Assembly: GCA_903828515.1 (NCBI GenBank)
Contig: CAIKMD010000002.1
Span: 806,001-870,000, forward strand
Length of the DNA stretch: 64,000 nt
Source of the DNA: an uncultured Rhodospirillales bacterium
Lineage (GTDB): Bacteria > Pseudomonadota > Alphaproteobacteria > ATCC43930 > CGMCC-115725
Direction of reading: 5' to 3'
Within the stretch, counting starts at the first letter, position 1; each line of letters begins with the position of its first letter. Shown here in pieces: positions 60,014 through 64,000 of this stretch. A program made the translations under genes and the position numbers. A model generated the notes under the pieces. It searched no databases. It was given only the letters and a program-made list of their open reading frames with translations, and was not told the DNA's origin.

Positions 60014-61699
60014 CTAGCCGGGGATCACCGCCGGTTCTATCGGGGTGACGCTTAAACGATCGGCCGGCAGCGCGGCCGAAGCGAGCCCTGGACTGAATTC
60101 CGGGTCGATCAGGAGAGCCCGCGCCTCTTCGGCCGGAACCGCGCGGCTGAACAGAAAACCTTGCGCCTGCTCGCAGCCTTGCTCGAGCAGCATCGCCTGC
60201 TGGCGAACGTCCTCCACGCCTTCGGCGGTGACAGTCAGGCTCAGTCCGGCCCCCAGCCCGACAAGCGCGCGCACAATACTCGCCGCGTCGCGATCGCGGG
60301 CCATGTTCGAAACAAAGCCACGGTCGATCTTGATTTTGTCCAACTTGATGTTGCGCAAATGATAGAGGCTTGAATAGCCGGTGCCGAAATCCGTCAGCGC
60401 GATGTGGACGCCCGCGTCGTGGATGGCACCTAGTATCTCCTGTGCCGCCTCCAAATCGCGGACCAAGGCGCTCTCTGTAATCTCGATCTCAAGCCGATGC
60501 GGCGGCAGGCCTGTCTCCTCAAGAATGTTCAACAGCCGCGGCGCGAGTCCGCGATTCTTGAGCTGAACCGGCGAGATATTGAAGGAGACGATGATCGGCT
60601 GGGTCCAGGTGACGGCATCGCGACATGCTTGCCGCAATAAATGATCCGTCACTTCGGTAATCAGGCCGCTATCGTCGGCAATCGAGATGAAGCGTTCGGG
60701 CTCCACGTCCCCGAGCGTGGGATGTGCCCAGCGGGCCAGCGCCTCAAATCCGACGATCCGGTTGGTTTTCAGCTCTACCATCGGTTGGTAGAAACATCTT
60801 AACGCGGGCGTGCCGACCGCAGCCCGCAGATCGCGCTCCAACCCATCGCGTTCGCGTAGCCTCCGATCCATCTCGGGCTCGAAAAACCGCAAAGCCGAGA
60901 GGCCCTCCAGCTTGGCGCGGTAGGAGGCGACATCGGCTTTGCGCAGGAGGTGCTCGCAATCATCGGCGTCCTGCGGGAACAACGCGATGCCGATGGCGAC
61001 TCCGACCGGATGTTCGATACCTGCGATGGTGACCGGCGGCTTCAGGCTGTCGATGATGCGCAGGGCAATTCCGGTTGCGGCTTCCGAACCCGCAACATGG
61101 CGGGCCAGTACGCCGAATTCATCCCCGCCGAGCCGCGCGACCAAATCGTCGCCTCCGACGGCCTTGCGCAGACGGATTGCGACTTCGACCAGAACCTCAT
61201 CGCCGGCCGGATGACCATGGAGATCATTGATGCGCTTGAAGCCGTTGAGATCGAGCAACAGCACCGCGTGCGAGCCGCCGGCACGGGGCGGAGCGATGAC
61301 CGCCGCTCTGAGGGCGCCGTCGAACTGACGCCGGTTCGGCAGACCCGTCAGAGGATCCTCCAAGGCCAGTGCGCGCGCTTCGCGTTCGGCGACGATGCGC
61401 CGACGGGTTTCCCGCTTTTGAGCCCTAAGGCGCGTGAAAGAAAATAACGCCAATAAAAGCGAGACGAGCGCCAAGACTTCGTCCAGCTCGATGATCGCCG
61501 TATGAAGCGCTCCGTCGACTTCGTTGGGAAAGACATCGAATTGCCACACGAAGAAGCCGCCCATCAGCAGCAGGGCTGTGAGCATTCCGACGTCCTGCAA
61601 GGTGAAGCGATGCCGAATGACCAGAGCCTTCACCTCGATGACCGAAAAATTCCAACGAATCCGAATTTTCTTTGACCTGGAGGATTGCGGAGCGCACAC
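60014..61699 (-). CDS. Bifunctional GGDEF-EAL protein
   Basis: 561 residues. Two membrane segments lie near the N-terminus (about 38-52, LTALLLMGGFFVW; about 75-90). GGDEF is intact (LVARLGGDEFGVLARH, about 189), with no RxxD inhibitory site directly before it. The EAL domain has GFEALARW (about 317), EIEITESALV, LDKIKIDRGFV and TAEGVED; however the DDFGTG loop reads TDFGTGYSS (about 436), lacking one metal-binding Asp. It may favour c-di-GMP synthesis. The start is GTG 61699, or a later GTG at 61633. Confidence 0.88.
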   Translation of the reverse strand: MCAPQSSRSKKIRIRWNFSVIEVKALVIRHRFTLQDVGMLTALLLMGGFFVWQFDVFPNEVDGALHTAIIELDEVLALVSLLLALFSFTRLRAQKRETRRRIVAEREARALALEDPLTGLPNRRQFDGALRAAVIAPPRAGGSHAVLLLDLNGFKRINDLHGHPAGDEVLVEVAIRLRKAVGGDDLVARLGGDEFGVLARHVAGSEAATGIALRIIDSLKPPVTIAGIEHPVGVAIGIALFPQDADDCEHLLRKADVASYRAKLEGLSALRFFEPEMDRRLRERDGLERDLRAAVGTPALRCFYQPMVELKTNRIVGFEALARWAHPTLGDVEPERFISIADDSGLITEVTDHLLRQACRDAVTWTQPIIVSFNISPVQLKNRGLAPRLLNILEETGLPPHRLEIEITESALVRDLEAAQEILGAIHDAGVHIALTDFGTGYSSLYHLRNIKLDKIKIDRGFVSNMARDRDAASIVRALVGLGAGLSLTVTAEGVEDVRQQAMLLEQGCEQAQGFLFSRAVPAEEARALLIDPEFSPGLASAALPADRLSVTPIEPAVIPG

Positions 61700-61798
61700 G
61701 CGGATCAGTCGGCACGAACGGACAGCGCTTACCTATTGATGGACATCCACCCGGCGACGTTCGGCAAGGTACGGAAAGTACCTACGCCAGACAGTGCT

Positions 61799-63064
61799 TC
61801 AGACGGCAGCGACGACAACCGCCGTGCGCGGCTTGACCAGGCACCAGAGCCAGGCCGTCAATTGGAGCGTGAAGATCATCGCGAAAGCGAATTGATAGGC
61901 GACGACCGGATAATGGCCTGGCGTCGTCGCCGGCACCAGATCGATCACGATGCCGATCATGTATTGCATGGCAAAGGCGCCGACGAAGAAGAACATGTTG
62001 ATCGCGGTCGTCGCGCGGCCGGTGAGGGCGGGCGGAAAATGTTTCGACAGGATCGGATAGCAGAGCGTCGTCATGTTCGAGAGCAGGCCGAGCCCGAGGA
62101 TCACGATCCAATGTCCCGCGCCCGACGGCCACATCAGCGGCGTCTGCGACAGGATCGACAGAGCGGAACCGATGAGAACGACACGGATCAGCGGCACGTT
62201 GCGCCGGTTGAGTTCGGTCGCCACCACCCCGACGAGGAAATAGCTGCAGATCTGCAGCACGCTCATCACCAGAAGACTGCTTGCCACGTCGTCCGGCGCG
62301 AGCTGCACGACGTCATGCAGCCAGGGGCCGGCCCATAGGCTTTGCAAAGCCATGGTGGTTCCTACCGAAGTCAGATACATCGGCGCGAAGCGCCAGAACA
62401 ACCGATCGCGAAAGATCGTGGCGACGCCTTCGAGCTGACTTTTCAGCGTCAGCGTGGCCTGACGTTCCTTCTCGGGGACGACCCAGAGGAACAGGCCGCC
62501 GGCGATCACGCTGATCGCCGCGACGCCGAGCAGGATATGATGCCAGTCGACGTAATCGAGGATGAACTGTGTGGGCTCGGTCGCGACCAGTGAGCCGGTC
62601 GCGCCCAGGGCCATGACGAAGCCGTTGAAGAGCGGCCAGCGCGCGGTCGGAAACCAGAGGGTCACCGCCATCAGCCCGGTCATCAGCCCGCCGGCGGCGC
62701 CCAGTCCCATGACGGCACGGCCGGCGAGCAGCACCGGCCAGCTCTCGCCGAGCGCGAACATCGTCGCGCCGATGCCGGCGATCATGATAAGGAAGGCTTG
62801 GACCCGGCGCGGACCGAACCGATCCATCAGCAAGCCGAGCGGCGCCTGAAACAGGGCCGATACGAGGAAATAGACGGAGACGAGCAGGCCGAGCTCGGCA
62901 GCGGTGAGGCTGAGGTCGCTGATGAAGTGGGGCGCCAATACCGCGTTGACGGTACGGTAGTAGTTGCACAACGCGAAGAGCAGCGCGAAGGGCACCAGAA
63001 CGGTCAGCACCAGCCGGCGGGGCGATCGGGTCGCGCCCTCGGTCGTCTGGTCCCGATCGGTCAC
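61799..63064 (-). CDS. MFS transporter
   Basis: 421 residues with twelve hydrophobic segments. LLVSVYFLVSALFQAPLGLL and MDRFGPRRVQAFL (motif A) place it in the nitrate/oxalate-like or MFS_1 group. It starts with GTG 63064, overlapping the stop of the ferritin-like gene (GTGA). A much longer open frame to 63694 exists but lies inside that gene and is rejected. Confidence 0.85.
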   Translation of the reverse strand: MTDRDQTTEGATRSPRRLVLTVLVPFALLFALCNYYRTVNAVLAPHFISDLSLTAAELGLLVSVYFLVSALFQAPLGLLMDRFGPRRVQAFLIMIAGIGATMFALGESWPVLLAGRAVMGLGAAGGLMTGLMAVTLWFPTARWPLFNGFVMALGATGSLVATEPTQFILDYVDWHHILLGVAAISVIAGGLFLWVVPEKERQATLTLKSQLEGVATIFRDRLFWRFAPMYLTSVGTTMALQSLWAGPWLHDVVQLAPDDVASSLLVMSVLQICSYFLVGVVATELNRRNVPLIRVVLIGSALSILSQTPLMWPSGAGHWIVILGLGLLSNMTTLCYPILSKHFPPALTGRATTAINMFFFVGAFAMQYMIGIVIDLVPATTPGHYPVVAYQFAFAMIFTLQLTAWLWCLVKPRTAVVVAAV

Positions 63065-63897
63065 CGCGAAAACAGGAAACGCGTCGTGTATTCGAGCGCC
63101 GGCTGCGCGACCCGGCCCACCGATGCGCTCAGGCCAAGCGGCTTGAGGATCATCTTGCAGGCCATCACATAGGGAAACGAGTGTTGACCGATGCGGCGAA
63201 AGCTCGCGCGGAACTTGTCGTAGTCCGCCTGGGTATAAGGCGCGCCGGGATTGGCGACCATGAAGACGTGCTTCGAGGCGACATAGGCGTCCTCGGCCTT
63301 CACCCCCGCGCCGCGAGTCCATAACGTGCGCAGCACGGCGAACTTGCTCGGCCGGTCGTATTCGCGATAGCGCAGGAAGAAATGATAGAAGTGCTTGTAG
63401 TGACGCACTTCGTCTTCGCTGATATTCGCCATGATCTGTTTCAACACCGGCTCGGGCGCGGCATCGGACAGCATGCGATAGAACGCCGACGTTCCGGTCT
63501 CGACCACGCAGCGCGCCACCATTTCGAGCGCGCGGGTCTCGGCAAGACCCTCCATCACGGCGAAGCGCGAATACTCTTCGTAAAAGCCGCGATAGGCGCG
63601 GTCCCAATCGAAATCGGGCCACACCACCTGCACATAGCGCTTCAACGCCGCGCCGTGCTGAACCTCCTCGCGTTCCCAATAATTGGCGAGCCAATCCTCG
63701 ATCTCGGCATCGCCCTCGTAAAACTCGAGCAGGTTGTGCGTATAGAGATCGGAGGTGATCTCGATGAATGACGCCGCGCAGATGATATTGAAGAGTTCAG
63801 TCTTGTCCTGAATCAGCGTGCTGTCGATCTGGTCGTAGGGAATTTCGTCCATCGACCAGTTCGCGCCGCCGACCCGGCTGGTTGTTGTTTTCGTCAT
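63061..63897 (-). CDS. Ferritin-like di-iron protein
   Basis: 278 residues, helical. Two ExxH pairs are visible: EREEVQHGAAL and ISEDEVRHYKHF, with further Glu in SFIEITSDLY and VVETGTSAFY. This is the ferritin-like/di-iron oxygenase layout (similar to acyl desaturase-type proteins). ATG 63897 is the chosen start; the upstream 63981 reading looks non-conserved. It probably forms an operon with the MFS gene. Confidence 0.82.
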   Translation of the reverse strand: MTKTTTSRVGGANWSMDEIPYDQIDSTLIQDKTELFNIICAASFIEITSDLYTHNLLEFYEGDAEIEDWLANYWEREEVQHGAALKRYVQVVWPDFDWDRAYRGFYEEYSRFAVMEGLAETRALEMVARCVVETGTSAFYRMLSDAAPEPVLKQIMANISEDEVRHYKHFYHFFLRYREYDRPSKFAVLRTLWTRGAGVKAEDAYVASKHVFMVANPGAPYTQADYDKFRASFRRIGQHSFPYVMACKMILKPLGLSASVGRVAQPALEYTTRFLFSR

Positions 63898-64000
63898 CGG
63901 TTCCGCCTCTTTCCCCGAATCATCAAGGCCTGGAAAGGTGCCCACATTATAAGCGATCGCCGACAAAAGTCTGCCCTGCAAAACGCTTGCGGGATATGCC

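Noticed and set aside
63065-63694. Upstream extension of the MFS frame (61799-63064)
   Set aside because: It lies within the ferritin-like gene on the same strand in another frame; GTG 63064 with a GTGA overlap is the natural start.
1-64000. CRISPR arrays, tRNA or rRNA genes, integrase-tRNA att sites
   Set aside because: No regularly spaced repeats, cloverleaf-like segments or phage integrase were seen; a dedicated scan would be needed to exclude a tRNA fully.

Overview
The window looks like chromosomal DNA of a GC-rich alphaproteobacterium, probably Rhodospirillales or a Bradyrhizobium-like Hyphomicrobiales (inference). The reasons are dense high-GC coding, the C-terminus of an alphaproteobacterial-type Mfd at the left edge, two perfect CtrA boxes, a PhoP-box-like promoter region, the families present and the characteristic intergenic palindromes. 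I see no tRNA, rRNA, CRISPR array or prophage.

Layout. 1-19956: end of mfd, a DHA2 exporter with an unusual C-terminal extension, a FrnE-like DsbA protein, SDR plus APH-type kinase, CHAD protein, hydroxyacid dehydrogenases, pirin, amidase, an IlvD/Edd dehydratase, two solute-binding proteins, an alpha/beta hydrolase, a TPR-oxygenase fusion and an MFS porter. 19964-24853: a mobile island of two nested IS1595/ISXO2-type transposons, each with an intact transposase and a passenger membrane-protein gene. The inner one (20806-22964) has 26-bp inverted ends and a perfect 8-bp target duplication. It interrupts the outer element's passenger gene. The outer element sits between an MFS gene's start codon and its apparent native Shine-Dalgarno. 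24970-28196: dienelactone hydrolase plus solute-binding protein, a MazEF pair with palindromes in its promoter region, and an HD-domain protein. 28273-30323: a small block with CtrA boxes at each side (two small ORFs, an HExxH protein, a SPOR-domain protein).

30692-35371: a three-gene 2-oxoacid:ferredoxin oxidoreductase operon in which a GltD-like FAD/NAD(P)/Fe-S protein precedes a fused gamma-alpha subunit and a TPP-binding beta subunit. 35394-43057: nitronate monooxygenase, an apparently leaderless MFS-TetR operon, solute-binding proteins, a 2OG oxygenase, flavin reductase and a GntR regulator. 43186-44103: an FkbM methyltransferase broken by one stop codon. 44122-51286: a leftward catabolic block (isoquinoline-oxidoreductase-type subunits, TctC protein, UbiD decarboxylase, ABC binding protein, class II aldolase). 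51398-56121: more binding proteins, a Rieske oxygenase and an ion permease. 56253-59963: a PhoPQ-like two-component system between an OB-fold membrane protein and a CorA Mg2+ channel. 60014-63897: a GGDEF-EAL protein, an MFS transporter and a ferritin-like protein.

The main themes are scavenging and breakdown of organic acids and aromatic compounds. Nine periplasmic-type binding proteins occur with no ABC or TTT permease gene in the window, set among oxidoreductases and hydrolases. The most unusual region is the nested transposon island.
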